Source of the DNA: Irregularibacter muris
GTDB taxonomy: Bacteria; Bacillota; Clostridia; Eubacteriales; Garciellaceae
DNA length: 52,161 nucleotides
Assembly: GCF_024622505.1 (NCBI RefSeq)
Contig: NZ_JANKAS010000009.1
Coordinates: forward strand, 1-52,161
Direction: 5' to 3'
In this document: piece by piece, positions 33,476 to 43,353 of the stretch
Layout of the letters: every line of letters starts with the position of its first letter
Numbering within the stretch: position 1 is the first letter of the stretch
The notes under the pieces: generated by a model
The model's database searches: none
The model's input: only the letters and a program-made list of their open reading frames with translations
Told to the model about the DNA's origin: nothing
Translations under genes and position numbers: made by a program

Positions 33476-34888
33476 TTATTCTTGAGATTTATTGGTCTCT
33501 ACAGGGTTCTTATTTTCTGGTCGTACCAATATATGGGATATCAATAAATTCATCACAATGCCCACAGTAACGGCGATAAAAATATTATTAGACATATACA
33601 TTCTGCCAAATTCCCCAAAGGTGCTTACCCACGCTGCTCCTGCAGTTGCTGTAAACAAGGGGACAATGACACCTGCCCCAATGGTTGTCCCTGCAATAAG
33701 ATTATTTTCCATGCTTTGTTTCTCAGACATAATTACTTCAATACCCGAAAACATGATTAAACTGGCACTTATAGCAAATACACCCCCTACTACAGGCCGG
33801 GGTATACTGGCAAGCATCATAGCAAGCTTTGGAGAAAGACCATAAAACAAGAACATCACAGCAGCAATCTGAGTAATCAATCTACTGGCTACACCTGTTG
33901 CAGCAATGATCCCTATGTTTTGTGTATAGCTTGTTACTGGAAGAGCCCCCAATAAACCAGAGGATATGCAGCCTAACCCCTCAGCAGCTATTCCTTTATT
34001 AATATGTTTAACTCGGTAAACTTCTTTGGATATGGCACATGTTGCAGCATAGTCTCCTAAAGACTCAAACATTGAACCAATATATCCAGTAAATCCTCCA
34101 ATGATGGCTGCACCTAATAATATAAATGGCTTATTTATACCCTCGTATCCCCTAAAAGGAAATAATTTAGGCATGGAAAACCATGGTGTTTCTGCCACTG
34201 CAGACCAATCATAACGTCCTAGAGGTGTAGCAATAATGACTCCAACAATGATAACCGCGAATAATACAAAACCATTAGACAGCAATCCTTTAAACCTAAA
34301 TTTTAAGGTAAGTGCAAGTAAAAAAGCTACAAGAGCCAGTATCAAATCTATTTTATTTGGATTGGTAAATATCCATGTAATGGAGATCCTAGCAGCAACA
34401 AAACCTATGACTGTAACAACTGATCCCGTAACTACTGGGGGAATAAATTTTCTTAGATTTCCCAGTATTTTAAATTGGCCGATTAAGAATTCTATAAGGC
34501 CTCCAACCAAAACTGCACCCCACATCGCTGGGAAACCATATGTTGCGGTAACTCCACCCATTGCAGTTAGAACAGATGATGATGGACCCTGTACGATGGG
34601 CAATCTGTTTCCTATGGTCGTCTGTATAATGGTCCCCACACCCATTGCTAAAAAACATGTGCTAATCATAATAGGAATAATACTGTCTGGTAGACCTGCT
34701 AAAGACACAAACATCCCTGCCCAAATAAAGGGCGTAAAATCTACTAAAGTGATTTGAAAGGCATAAAAAAGCGTTTCCCACCATCTTTTGGGTCTATCCT
34801 CAATCCCATAAAGAAGGTCTATGGTACTTTCAATTTCGACGTCAAAAACCGGCTGCTCATCTTTGCTAATAACCTGCTCACTAACCAT
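33476..34888 (-). CDS. NCS2-family nucleobase permease (xanthine/uracil type)
   Basis: A 470-aa membrane protein with about 12-14 transmembrane segments. It has the NCS2 motifs QGPSSSVLTAMGG and TSYTQNIGIIAATGVASR, the latter being the family's substrate-contact signature. It imports purine or pyrimidine bases with protons. The N-terminal 35 residues are hydrophilic and acidic. The ATG at 34888 follows GGGGGGAT. It leads the two-gene operon with the CodA-like deaminase. No known purine riboswitch was recognised in its leader, but an RNA fold is possible at 34916-35001. Confidence 0.92.
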   Translation of the reverse strand: MVSEQVISKDEQPVFDVEIESTIDLLYGIEDRPKRWWETLFYAFQITLVDFTPFIWAGMFVSLAGLPDSIIPIMISTCFLAMGVGTIIQTTIGNRLPIVQGPSSSVLTAMGGVTATYGFPAMWGAVLVGGLIEFLIGQFKILGNLRKFIPPVVTGSVVTVIGFVAARISITWIFTNPNKIDLILALVAFLLALTLKFRFKGLLSNGFVLFAVIIVGVIIATPLGRYDWSAVAETPWFSMPKLFPFRGYEGINKPFILLGAAIIGGFTGYIGSMFESLGDYAATCAISKEVYRVKHINKGIAAEGLGCISSGLLGALPVTSYTQNIGIIAATGVASRLITQIAAVMFLFYGLSPKLAMMLASIPRPVVGGVFAISASLIMFSGIEVIMSEKQSMENNLIAGTTIGAGVIVPLFTATAGAAWVSTFGEFGRMYMSNNIFIAVTVGIVMNLLISHILVRPENKNPVETNKSQE

Positions 34889-35373
34889 TTATATCCCCCC
34901 TAGTCATATTTATTTAAATACATGCCTCTGTTCTACATTACCCTCTCTATATTTATTGACCTCCTTCCTTCTTTATTTTGAAATATAAGGGACATGTATT
35001 TCAGCATTTTGACGACAACCTTAAAGTTTTATTGTTTTTGATAATTGTAAAAATGCCAAAACCGATAGCGTTTTTGTCCTAGATAAGTTTATTTCCAAGT
35101 TCTATTGCCTAAAAAGAAATTTCTTGCCCCATTCCCCATTAATCAAATTTCTAAAAATAATCTATTCTCCCTATTGATTATCCTCTCATTTCACTAAGGA
35201 AACTTGTACATAATAATCAATATGTAAGGGGCATTGCTTTTATTCAAATTATTTATTTTTGTTTTCCCATATTCTTTTCCATAGGGATTGAATAAAAACT
35301 TAGAAAAGTAGCCTTAAGAGGTAGCAATAAAGACCACACTAGAGAGTGAAATCTTTAGTGTGGTCTTTTGAAT
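34889..35373. other. Intergenic region upstream of the nucleobase permease
   Basis: No gene is seen in this 485-nt spacer. It holds a possible structured leader for the permease at 34916-35001 and the terminator of the defence operon at 35329-35368. The remainder is AT-rich and unremarkable. It is the likely left boundary zone of the defence island. Confidence 0.5.
35329..35368 (-). terminator. Terminator of the restriction/OLD operon
   Basis: A 13-bp stem (35329-35341 with 35356-35368, GACCACACTA core) with a 14-nt loop lies 6 nt past the OLD gene stop. It is followed on the minus strand by a short T-rich stretch. Confidence 0.75.
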
Positions 35374-36993
35374 TTAATTTTGTCCCAACATTTCTATTAT
35401 TTTAAGCTTTTCCGATATACCATGTATAAACTGTGGGACTTCTTCTATGTGTTGTGCAATAGCTTTAGCTTTACCTGGCTTTGATGATATACTATATTCT
35501 TCTGAAATTCGTTGTTCTATAAGATTGTAATCTTGAATCGCATCTCGTAAATATGATTCAAAATCTTTACCAAAATAAGCAAAATTGTCCTTCACAATAC
35601 AATCTCCAATTTTTGTACTCCAATTTTCTTCATTAAATATATCCTTAAATATCTTTCTAGTTTGTGTATCATTTCTATCACAGTCAAAGATGGCATAACA
35701 ATTATAACCATATGCTTTGAAAAGTCTCCAATATAAAGGAATTGCATCTTTTCCACGACAATTAACAATCTCTGTTCCATGTTCTGCCAAAGAATAGCCT
35801 ATACGTTTTAAATAGACGGGCAAGGCAAAATATTCTGTTGCACCTTCTACTAATATAATTGTTTCCGCAAACATTCCTTTAAGTTGATCTAAAAAGAGCT
35901 TTGTCGAGTAAAAATCCACAATATTATCCGGAGATATAAGGTTTTGTGGCACACCCGAATCTATACAAAAATTACAAAGTTGTTCTGCCGATAACTGTAT
36001 TGCCTTTGTTATTCCAACTTCCTTATGTATACGAACCAAACCATCCAAATATTCAGCATCAATAAATTCTGAAGAATGAGTTGATAATATTACTTGTATA
36101 CCGCTAGAACACATTTCTACAACATATTCCTTTAACCATCTTTGAGCTAAGGGGTGAAGGTGTGCTTCTGGTTCTTCAATGATTAATACAAAGTTTTCAC
36201 CAGTAAATACTTCCATATAGGCTTTTACAAAAGCCATTAATAAAACCTGTTGTTCTCCTGTGCCGAATTCTTCAAATCCCCTTATGCTATCTCCTTCTTT
36301 TGCATAGATTCTAAGAGACTTAGCATAATTATTTGGGTTATAAGCTGAAAAATCCACAGCTAGAGAATGAACAAATCCTTTTACAGCACCTTTTAAAGAA
36401 TTGGAAAACTGACTAAAAAAACTAGAGAATTCATCAGTCTGTTCAAAAGATGATGTAATTTGCTCAAAAGCCTCCGACAATTCATCTTTATGCTCTGAGC
36501 TAAGGGCTTCATGAATTTTCTTGGAAAACTTACTTAATAATGAATAACTACTACTATAATTAAAAGCACTTTGTATATTTCTTTCAGCATCAATTAAATA
36601 GGATTGACAAGCTGAACGTTGCTCATTTGTAGGATAAATTTTCTTGTTGAGTCCATTATGGAAAAGATTATTGTTAATTTCGCCATTATGCCCATAGCTA
36701 ACAGATATTACTTCATAGTCATTACCCCATTTATCAAAATATAAAGGTTCATTAAATTTAGCTGTTATTTGTGCTGTTGGATATTTATTTTGATTTCTTT
36801 GAAAATAATCGCTATCTAACATTTCAATATAAGTAGGATACCTCTCACCAATTATCCTATTTATTGCCGAAAGAATATTTGATTTGCCTGCATTATTTGG
36901 ACCAAATAAGACCAAAGGCTTATTATATGGCAAAGTTAAAGTCACATTTTCTATTGAGCGATAGTGTTTAATATAAATTTTTTCTAGTTTCAA
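35374..36993 (-). CDS. OLD-family ATP-dependent nuclease (AAA ATPase plus TOPRIM)
   Basis: A 539-aa protein with an SMC/RecF-type ATPase followed by a TOPRIM nuclease domain. Walker A is GPNNAGKS (31-38), the signature-like region is FGTGEQQVLL, and Walker B is LIIEEPEAHLHP. The TOPRIM domain shows ILVEGATEYFALP near residue 375 and AIFDCDRND near 437. OLD proteins act in phage defence as nucleases controlled by nucleotide. No UvrD-like partner (Gabija GajB) is adjacent, so it resembles the single-gene OLD class. It starts at a TTG (36993) behind GGGGGGAT, 23 nt after the restriction subunit, clearly in the same operon. It could broaden or back up the Type III system. Confidence 0.88.
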   Translation of the reverse strand: MKLEKIYIKHYRSIENVTLTLPYNKPLVLFGPNNAGKSNILSAINRIIGERYPTYIEMLDSDYFQRNQNKYPTAQITAKFNEPLYFDKWGNDYEVISVSYGHNGEINNNLFHNGLNKKIYPTNEQRSACQSYLIDAERNIQSAFNYSSSYSLLSKFSKKIHEALSSEHKDELSEAFEQITSSFEQTDEFSSFFSQFSNSLKGAVKGFVHSLAVDFSAYNPNNYAKSLRIYAKEGDSIRGFEEFGTGEQQVLLMAFVKAYMEVFTGENFVLIIEEPEAHLHPLAQRWLKEYVVEMCSSGIQVILSTHSSEFIDAEYLDGLVRIHKEVGITKAIQLSAEQLCNFCIDSGVPQNLISPDNIVDFYSTKLFLDQLKGMFAETIILVEGATEYFALPVYLKRIGYSLAEHGTEIVNCRGKDAIPLYWRLFKAYGYNCYAIFDCDRNDTQTRKIFKDIFNEENWSTKIGDCIVKDNFAYFGKDFESYLRDAIQDYNLIEQRISEEYSISSKPGKAKAIAQHIEEVPQFIHGISEKLKIIEMLGQN

Positions 36994-37016
36994 AATTATC
37001 CCCCCTATTTATAGAA

Positions 37017-39974
37017 TTACTCCCCCAATACTTCATTAATAACCTGTGCCATTTGTCTATTATTAAGCTGGTCACGAAAATATATCTTGTATCCATTTTT
37101 TGATAATATATCAAAGAATACTTTAGCACATTCTAAGTTTGCCTTCTCTGTTCCACGCAAACTATTTTTATTTTCTACATCCTTTGTTTCAACCACAATA
37201 TTTAATTCTTTTTCACCATTTCTTTTCTTTACAATATACATAAAGTCAGGGCTATACATCCCACCTGTGATAGTAGGAATTGCAATACTGCTACGAGGGA
37301 TTTTACCATAAACAACAACTTTCTCAATGTCTGCCATTATATTATTCTTTTCAAGGGGTGAATCATAGGCGTATGAATCATATAGGTATTTATCACTAGG
37401 AGTACCTTCTACAAGTTTTGTACCTATTCTGCCTTGAGTAATTTCTCTCCGCGGACTACCATCTTCAAAAGAAAGTGCTGTGGACCCAACAGGTGTAGAA
37501 CTTTTTGCATAGTGGAATCTACCTTGCAAATTTTCATTTTTCCATTCTTGAAATTTTTGTATTATGATGCTGACAGTATTTTCATTAAAATGTTCTGGTT
37601 TAATCATTCCATTTTTATTTGTATACCTAGATACTGCCTGATGTAAGGTTGTAATAGCGATATTTGTTCCTTGCATTATCCTTTTCAAAAACTCATTATA
37701 AGGAATTATCTTAGATATTATATATTGCACTCCAGACTCAGAAAGAATTGACATTTCTGAACCATCACTTTTTACAATTTCTCTGGAGCTTGTCATAGTA
37801 ACATCTGTAAAAACATTTTCAGCTTCCAATATAGATAAGACTACATCTTCCATATTAACATCTAAATCTTTATCATAGAATAATAGATATCGCTGGTTGA
37901 TTCTTTCCCACAATTCCTTTATATCATTATAAGCAGCCTTTCTAATTTTCACTGGCTTTGCTCTATCTCTATTTCTATCCTTAACCTTTCCACTATCTAA
38001 TCCTACTGCAAAGTCTGGATACTCAGCAAAGAAGGCATCTCTTGCATCTGTTTTAATATTCCTTTCCCAATCAATGTATTGCTTAATATATAAATCTCTG
38101 AAAAGTTCCTCTGAAGTCATGCCAAGTTTTGCAGCAACTTCCTCTATTCTTTCTTTTGTTAAAGGAGAAGCCTGTGGTAATTCACCATTAATCTGGTCTA
38201 TTAATCTTTGGGCAAAATCTGCCTCAGTAAAATCTACAATATAGTTTAATTGAAATTCTTCATTAGAGATTCTATTTCCATTTTCATCAACTGGTAAACG
38301 AAGTCCACGACCTACCTCTTGTAATTTACTATTCTCACTTCCACTAGAGCGAAGTTTGGCAATGGTAAATACATTAGGATTATCCCAGCCTTCTTTAAGT
38401 GTCCACTTAGAAAATAAAAATCTTATAGTATTATAAGAGCCATCAGGTTTTTTAAAGGATAAAAGCTGCTTTTTTCCATTTAAAATAGCATCTACTTCTT
38501 TTGCTATATCCTCATCTGAATCACTATTATCCTGTGCGAAATATCCACCATGGCAGGCTGAAATATTAGCAAGGCTTTCTTCTAAATACTTTTTATATTC
38601 TTCTTCTTGCCCACTTAAATTAGATATTTCTATTTCAATTCGTTCTTTTAAAAGTCTTTCGAAAGATTTAAGTAAATAAGGTTCTTTACCATCCTCAGTT
38701 TCACGGTAAGAAGCTATATCATCTATAAAAAACAAGGCCAAAGTTTTTATTTTAAAATTTCTGCCACAAAAATTTGACTTTTCAATTTCAAAATGCCTTT
38801 CAAGAGCAAGTCTCATCATCTGTTCTTGATAAGAAGTCATGTAAATGTCTACATCTAACTCCTCACCAGTAGACTTTGTAATACCGTTAGAAAATATAAC
38901 TTCAGAAGCTGATATGCCACTTATAGTAATGCCTTCAAAAGCCTCACTGATAATAGATAAGGAATCATCTTTTTGCAGAGTATAAGTTTTTGTTCTTTCA
39001 TCTTGTTTTTTGTGTTGAAAATTAACGGAACTTCTACTATTAATAGAGGTTATCCTAACTTTTTCTTGACGTTTCGAAATAGGCTCAAAATGCTCTTTTG
39101 CTACTCCTTTAATGAGGTTTTGATTAAAGGACTCACAAGCATTAAGATCATAAAGAAGATTTTGATAATCCTTAACTGTAATTCTATTTTTCCCACGACC
39201 AGTGGAGGTTTCTGGGAAAGTGGCACCAAACCTAATAATAGATTGTGGTTTTAGTTCATCTAAAATAACCTTAAAGGCTTTTTGGTCTCTTGAAAATCTA
39301 TGAGGCTCGTCAATTATAACAATAGGCTTAGTCGCTCCTAATGCATCAAAGGGTCTAAAAAAGCCTTCAACTCCACTATCATAATCATCACGACTTAGCA
39401 TTCCATTTTTTCTAACGGCAAGCAACTGCATGTTAACAAGTAGTACATATATTTTTTTTGAGTTTTGTGTAGAACCTTTGACAAAATCACTTACAACTGA
39501 TGGAAAGAAGAAGCGACCTTTTTTCTTTTTATGAGATTCTAATATACCTACTTCAATTTCAGTACCATAACCACATACATCAGTAAAATGTTTTTTAGCA
39601 TATGCATCCTTCAAAAACTGTCCAGTTCCTGCTTTAATCGCAAGGGAAGGTACTGCAATTATAAATTTATTAAAGCCATAATTTTTATGAAGTTCATATA
39701 TAGTCTTTGTGTAAACATAAGTTTTTCCTGTTCCTGTTTCCATCTTAATATCAAGATTTAGGACATCCTCTGCAGGAGAGCTGCTTCTATACTCACTAGG
39801 TAAACTTTTTTGAAGCTCATTTATATTTTGAGTAATATTTGGATCGGATAAATTGATTATGGGGTTTTCAAAAAATTGTCTAGGTTTGGTAATTTCTACT
39901 CCATCAAAAACTTTGTTAATAGCATCAACTGCTCTTTGTTGATGGGGTAAGTTTTTTTGTAAAATAAGTTCCAT
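37017..39974 (-). CDS. res: Type III restriction enzyme, Res subunit
   Basis: A 985-aa ATP-dependent translocase and endonuclease that works with Mod. The SF2 helicase core begins with METGTGKTYVYTKTI (Walker A, near residue 80) and IVIIDEPHRFS (DEPH box). Later motifs include KWTLKEGWDNPNVF and the arginine-finger region QEVGRGLRLPV. The C-terminal PD-(D/E)xK nuclease appears as GGMYSPDFMYIV followed by NIVVETKD. The ATG at 39974 follows GGGAGG at good spacing; an ATG at 39992 has no such site and would overlap mod. The gap after mod is 14 nt. All key motifs are intact, so the system is probably active. Confidence 0.95.
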   Translation of the reverse strand: MELILQKNLPHQQRAVDAINKVFDGVEITKPRQFFENPIINLSDPNITQNINELQKSLPSEYRSSSPAEDVLNLDIKMETGTGKTYVYTKTIYELHKNYGFNKFIIAVPSLAIKAGTGQFLKDAYAKKHFTDVCGYGTEIEVGILESHKKKKGRFFFPSVVSDFVKGSTQNSKKIYVLLVNMQLLAVRKNGMLSRDDYDSGVEGFFRPFDALGATKPIVIIDEPHRFSRDQKAFKVILDELKPQSIIRFGATFPETSTGRGKNRITVKDYQNLLYDLNACESFNQNLIKGVAKEHFEPISKRQEKVRITSINSRSSVNFQHKKQDERTKTYTLQKDDSLSIISEAFEGITISGISASEVIFSNGITKSTGEELDVDIYMTSYQEQMMRLALERHFEIEKSNFCGRNFKIKTLALFFIDDIASYRETEDGKEPYLLKSFERLLKERIEIEISNLSGQEEEYKKYLEESLANISACHGGYFAQDNSDSDEDIAKEVDAILNGKKQLLSFKKPDGSYNTIRFLFSKWTLKEGWDNPNVFTIAKLRSSGSENSKLQEVGRGLRLPVDENGNRISNEEFQLNYIVDFTEADFAQRLIDQINGELPQASPLTKERIEEVAAKLGMTSEELFRDLYIKQYIDWERNIKTDARDAFFAEYPDFAVGLDSGKVKDRNRDRAKPVKIRKAAYNDIKELWERINQRYLLFYDKDLDVNMEDVVLSILEAENVFTDVTMTSSREIVKSDGSEMSILSESGVQYIISKIIPYNEFLKRIMQGTNIAITTLHQAVSRYTNKNGMIKPEHFNENTVSIIIQKFQEWKNENLQGRFHYAKSSTPVGSTALSFEDGSPRREITQGRIGTKLVEGTPSDKYLYDSYAYDSPLEKNNIMADIEKVVVYGKIPRSSIAIPTITGGMYSPDFMYIVKKRNGEKELNIVVETKDVENKNSLRGTEKANLECAKVFFDILSKNGYKIYFRDQLNNRQMAQVINEVLGE

Positions 39975-39988
39975 TATACTCCCTCCCA

Positions 39989-41947
39989 TCAATATCGAAC
40001 ATCAAAATTAATATTTAAATTTTTCTCAGTGTCTTTTAGTCTTTTTAAGTTAATTTTTAATTGCTCCATTTCCGTCCAAGTAAAGCTATAGCCAAACAGT
40101 ACAATATTCTCTGGATTAAAACTTCCTTCTGTTTCATATTTTACTACAATATCTTCTATGGCTTCATTTGGAATCTCTGTATCTATTAAATAAAGGTGCT
40201 TATCTATAAAATATCCTTTATAACCAGATAAATCCAATTCTTCTGGTTCAACAGTTAAACCATAACCATCTCTTACAAGCCATGTACTAAGTATTGTGGG
40301 CTTCCCAAACTCATTCAGAAGGGTTTTATCTGCAAACAACTTATTTTCATTAGGGTCAAAAACTTCAATCTTATCTAAAGTATTAGGTGTTGGTTCTTCA
40401 AGAGTGAAGTGTTTAAAACCAAGGTCTATAACTGTTTCTGGATTTTCATCTTTTATTTTATTAGCTGCTTTAATAATTCTATCTATTCCAATTTGGTCTA
40501 TGGTTTTATAACCTGCTTTCTCAGCAACGCTACCCTCTTTAACTGCTTCTGGCAGTTGAACCAATATAAATTTTCTATTTCCACCATCTTCTGCATTTAA
40601 TTTCATAACCGCATGAGCTGTTGTAGCAGAGCCAGAAAAGAAATCAAGTATAATATCATCTTTCTCCGCCCCTAGAATAACACAACGTGAAATTGTTCCA
40701 ATTGGTTTTGGTTTTGGAAAAACTCTTTTATCAAAACCTAATTTAATAAATTCTTCAGTTCCTCGTTCACTATTCACGTCCTTAAAAGTCCATGAACTTG
40801 TAGGCTTAACTAAACTACGTCCTTCTAAATAATCCATTTGCATAATTCCCCATATTTTACGGTTAGGCATAAACTTGGGGTGCAGTTGCGATAATCGAGA
40901 TTGAGTTGTTTTTAGTTCCCATCGCCAATTACCTTCTCTACCATCATTCCTTAAGGGCCGTATTTGAACATACCCTTCCTTACTATAAGATTCATAATCT
41001 GGATAAAAGTCCCCAGTTTTTTCATTATAATAAAAATAATAAAACAAATTTGGTCTATCCTCACGTAAATCATTTTCTCCAGTTTTTCTTAAATCAATTT
41101 CTCTATACTTATTACCATCTTTATCGAATTTGTTATACCTTCTAGTAATTTTTTCTGTCGGTTCAAACCCACCCCATGTTAATAATTCTATAGATTTTGC
41201 ATAAACGATAATATATTCATGTGCAGTCGCAACAAAATCATCATCTGAACGCCCTTTGGGATTATTAGTGTTTGTTATAGTCGCTACAAAATTTTCTTCT
41301 CCAAATACATCATCACAGATTAATTTTAAATTAGACTGTTCATTATCATCAATAGAAATAAAAATTGCTCCATCATCGGTTAATAAATCTCTAGCAAGAG
41401 CCAAGCGTGGATACATAAACATAAGCCATGCAGAGTGTGAAGCAGAACCACGCTTTGTAAGGTCAAGAATACGTTCTGCTTGCTCTTCACTCATACTTAA
41501 TTTTTCTGAAAGGCTGTCCACAGTGAAATTAAAATTATCATTATATACAAACCCGTCTGTACCAGTATTATATGGGGGGTCTATGTAAATACATTTTATT
41601 TTTCCAGAGTAAGATTTTAATAAATGTTTTAAACCATCAAGATTATCGCCACTAATATATATGTTTTCACTATTGTTATTTTCTGGCTTTGAATTATGCT
41701 CTCCATTGGGAACAACGACTGTTGTAGTATCAACTGAAGCTAATAACCTTGCATAGTTTTTGCCTAAAAACTTTAACTCATAGCCTTCGTCAGTAACTGT
41801 AATTTTGTCACTTAAAAAACCTTTGAATCTTTCAATATCAAAAGTTCCATCATTTTTAAAACATGATGGGAAATGCTCTTTTAATACAGTTATCTCTTTA
41901 GAATTAGGAGTTATTTCCTCATTTTCATTTAAAATATCTTTAATCAT
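39989..41947 (-). CDS. mod: Type III DNA adenine-N6 methyltransferase, Mod subunit
   Basis: A 652-aa subunit that recognises the target and methylates adenine. The catalytic motif DPPYNTG begins at residue 123 and precedes the AdoMet-binding motif DFFSGSATTAHAV near 436, the beta-class order normal for Type III Mod. The central region (about 220-400) should contain the target recognition domain and is the part that varies between alleles. The ATG at 41947 follows GGAGG. It lies 17 nt after the Xre regulator and 14 nt before res. No simple repeat tract for phase variation was seen in the gene. Confidence 0.95.
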   Translation of the reverse strand: MIKDILNENEEITPNSKEITVLKEHFPSCFKNDGTFDIERFKGFLSDKITVTDEGYELKFLGKNYARLLASVDTTTVVVPNGEHNSKPENNNSENIYISGDNLDGLKHLLKSYSGKIKCIYIDPPYNTGTDGFVYNDNFNFTVDSLSEKLSMSEEQAERILDLTKRGSASHSAWLMFMYPRLALARDLLTDDGAIFISIDDNEQSNLKLICDDVFGEENFVATITNTNNPKGRSDDDFVATAHEYIIVYAKSIELLTWGGFEPTEKITRRYNKFDKDGNKYREIDLRKTGENDLREDRPNLFYYFYYNEKTGDFYPDYESYSKEGYVQIRPLRNDGREGNWRWELKTTQSRLSQLHPKFMPNRKIWGIMQMDYLEGRSLVKPTSSWTFKDVNSERGTEEFIKLGFDKRVFPKPKPIGTISRCVILGAEKDDIILDFFSGSATTAHAVMKLNAEDGGNRKFILVQLPEAVKEGSVAEKAGYKTIDQIGIDRIIKAANKIKDENPETVIDLGFKHFTLEEPTPNTLDKIEVFDPNENKLFADKTLLNEFGKPTILSTWLVRDGYGLTVEPEELDLSGYKGYFIDKHLYLIDTEIPNEAIEDIVVKYETEGSFNPENIVLFGYSFTWTEMEQLKINLKRLKDTEKNLNINFDVRY

Positions 41948-41964
41948 AATTTATCCTCCTTATA

Positions 41965-42180
41965 TCAATCAGTTTCATCCGGAATAAACTCTAAAATATC
42001 ACATATATCGCACTTTAATGCATTGCATATTCTTTGTAGTATCCCAGTATTTACATTTTCATTTCTTCCAAGCTTTGTTATTGTGGCTGAGCTTACACCA
42101 GATAGCTCTTGCAGGTCTTTTTTCTTCATACCTTTATCTATCAATAGTTTCCATAACTTATTATAGTTTAAAGCCATCAT
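41965..42180 (-). CDS. Small Xre/Cro-type regulator of the restriction operon
   Basis: A 71-aa helix-turn-helix protein (YozG-like). The fold is visible in KKKDLQELSGVSSATITKLG, followed by NTGILQRICNALKCDICDILEFIP. The ATG at 42180 is preferred because GGGAGGTG stands 5 nt upstream and the promoter at 42206-42234 would give a leader of about 20 nt. An upstream frame to 42234 would begin inside that promoter. It is the first gene of the mod-res-OLD operon, so it probably acts like a controller protein that delays restriction until methylation is established. Confidence 0.88.
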   Translation of the reverse strand: MMALNYNKLWKLLIDKGMKKKDLQELSGVSSATITKLGRNENVNTGILQRICNALKCDICDILEFIPDETD

Positions 42181-42205
42181 ACACACCTCCCATGGGTTAT
42201 TTTTA

Positions 42206-42234
42206 ATTATAACACTCAAATAATACACAAACAA
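42206..42234 (-). promoter_or_regulatory. Promoter of the xre-mod-res-OLD operon
   Basis: Minus-strand -35 TTGTTT (42229-42234), 17-nt spacer and perfect -10 TATAAT (42206-42211) with an upstream TG. Transcription would start near 42199. Confidence 0.7.
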
Positions 42235-42701
42235 TAATATTCTTTAATATCTCATTGATATTGTTCCGAATTCTTTAAAATCGAATAAACTTTCCCACAA
42301 AATCGTTTATAAGTTTTCATTTAAACTATTACTTAAAACTGAGTAACAATCATCTATCTGCTTCACACCAGAAGTAGGTTTTTTATTTTCTTTTTCAAAA
42401 ACCTCAACTTTACCTCTTTACTGTGGCTAATAAGTAGGAGATAAAAATATCTATAAATTTTTCTACGGATTTTAGATTCTAGTGTCCTTTAGATATTGAA
42501 GGCAGTTTTATCTCCTTGACTTCAATTAATTTTGAAGTTTTGTACCTCGACAAGTGAATATCCCAAAATGCGAGAGATACTTCAAGTTAATATGCCATGA
42601 CGATTATATCCGAGCGTATCCTTGAATCAATACAAGGCTATGTCAAGCAAGGTAAGTCCTTAGGAACTGTAGTATTTTGGATCTTAACTTTCTACAAGGA
42701 G
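42235..42701. other. Intergenic region between the Xre promoter and the primase remnant
   Basis: A 467-nt AT-rich stretch without a credible gene. An open plus-strand frame begins at 42597, but its first 35 codons lack a ribosome site and do not resemble the primase that follows. This leading part may be debris of an older gene. Confidence 0.4.
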
Positions 42702-42710
42702 GTGAAAGGA

Positions 42711-43350
42711 CTGAAAGGAAATTATAAAAATCTACCACAGTGTTTAATAGATAATGCTAAATTCTGTGTTTGGAAATACGAGAAAAGTAAAATTGATAAA
42801 AAGCCTAGGAAAGTTCCCTACCAAGTAAATGGTAAAAAAACAATGGCAAATAAAATAAATACCTTTACTAGCTTTAATGATGCTGTTAATGCAGTAGATA
42901 AATTTGATGGCTTAGGTATTGGAGTATTTAATAATATCTCTGCTATTGATATTGATGATTGCATAGATGAAAATGGTAACTTCTCAAAACTTGCTAAAGA
43001 AGTAATGGGCATTTTTTAAGGATTCATACATTGAGAAAAGCTCATCTGGTAATGGTATTAGAATTATCTTTTTAGTAGATGGCTTTAATTATGATAAAAG
43101 CCTCTACTATATAAATAATCAAAAGTTAGGGCTTGAAGTCTATGTTAGTGGAGCTACTAATAAGTTTGTCACTATTACTGGTGATCTTGTAAGTAATGAA
43201 AATATTAATATTTCAAATGATAAGCTTCAAATTTTATTAGATAGGTATATGACTAGACCAAAAGCTAAAAAAATATATCAAATGAAGAAAGTAGCTCCTA
43301 CCTATCTGACAAATCAGTTATAGAAAAGGCTAATAAATCAGCTACGGGTA
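42711..43350 (+). pseudogene. Phage/ICE-type primase (prim-pol-like N-terminal region), decayed
   Basis: The remnant begins behind AAGGAGGTG (42697-42705), with CTG at 42711 where a start codon would be expected. It reads LPQCLIDNAKFCVWKYE and VPYQVNGKK to AIDIDDCIDENG, the acidic catalytic region of prim-pol-type proteins. An extra T in the six-T run at 43012-43017 shifts the frame; removing it gives GIFKDSYIEKSSSGNGIRII and continues to TNKFVTITG. A second break near 43300 is explained by loss of one TATC copy, after which [17 protein letters not shown] appears. There it joins the recombinase remnant. Such primases are typical of integrative elements and phages. Confidence 0.8.
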
Positions 43351-43353
43351 AAA

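Noticed and set aside
34889-35373. Purine riboswitch or sigma-54 promoter upstream of the NCS2 permease
   Set aside because: The conserved purine aptamer core is absent, and TTGGCAT in this region lacks the matching -12 GC element.
42597-42701. First 35 codons of the 140-codon plus-strand frame as the primase N-terminus
   Set aside because: They do not resemble primase sequence, and a strong AAGGAGGTG ribosome site lies after them at 42697-42705.
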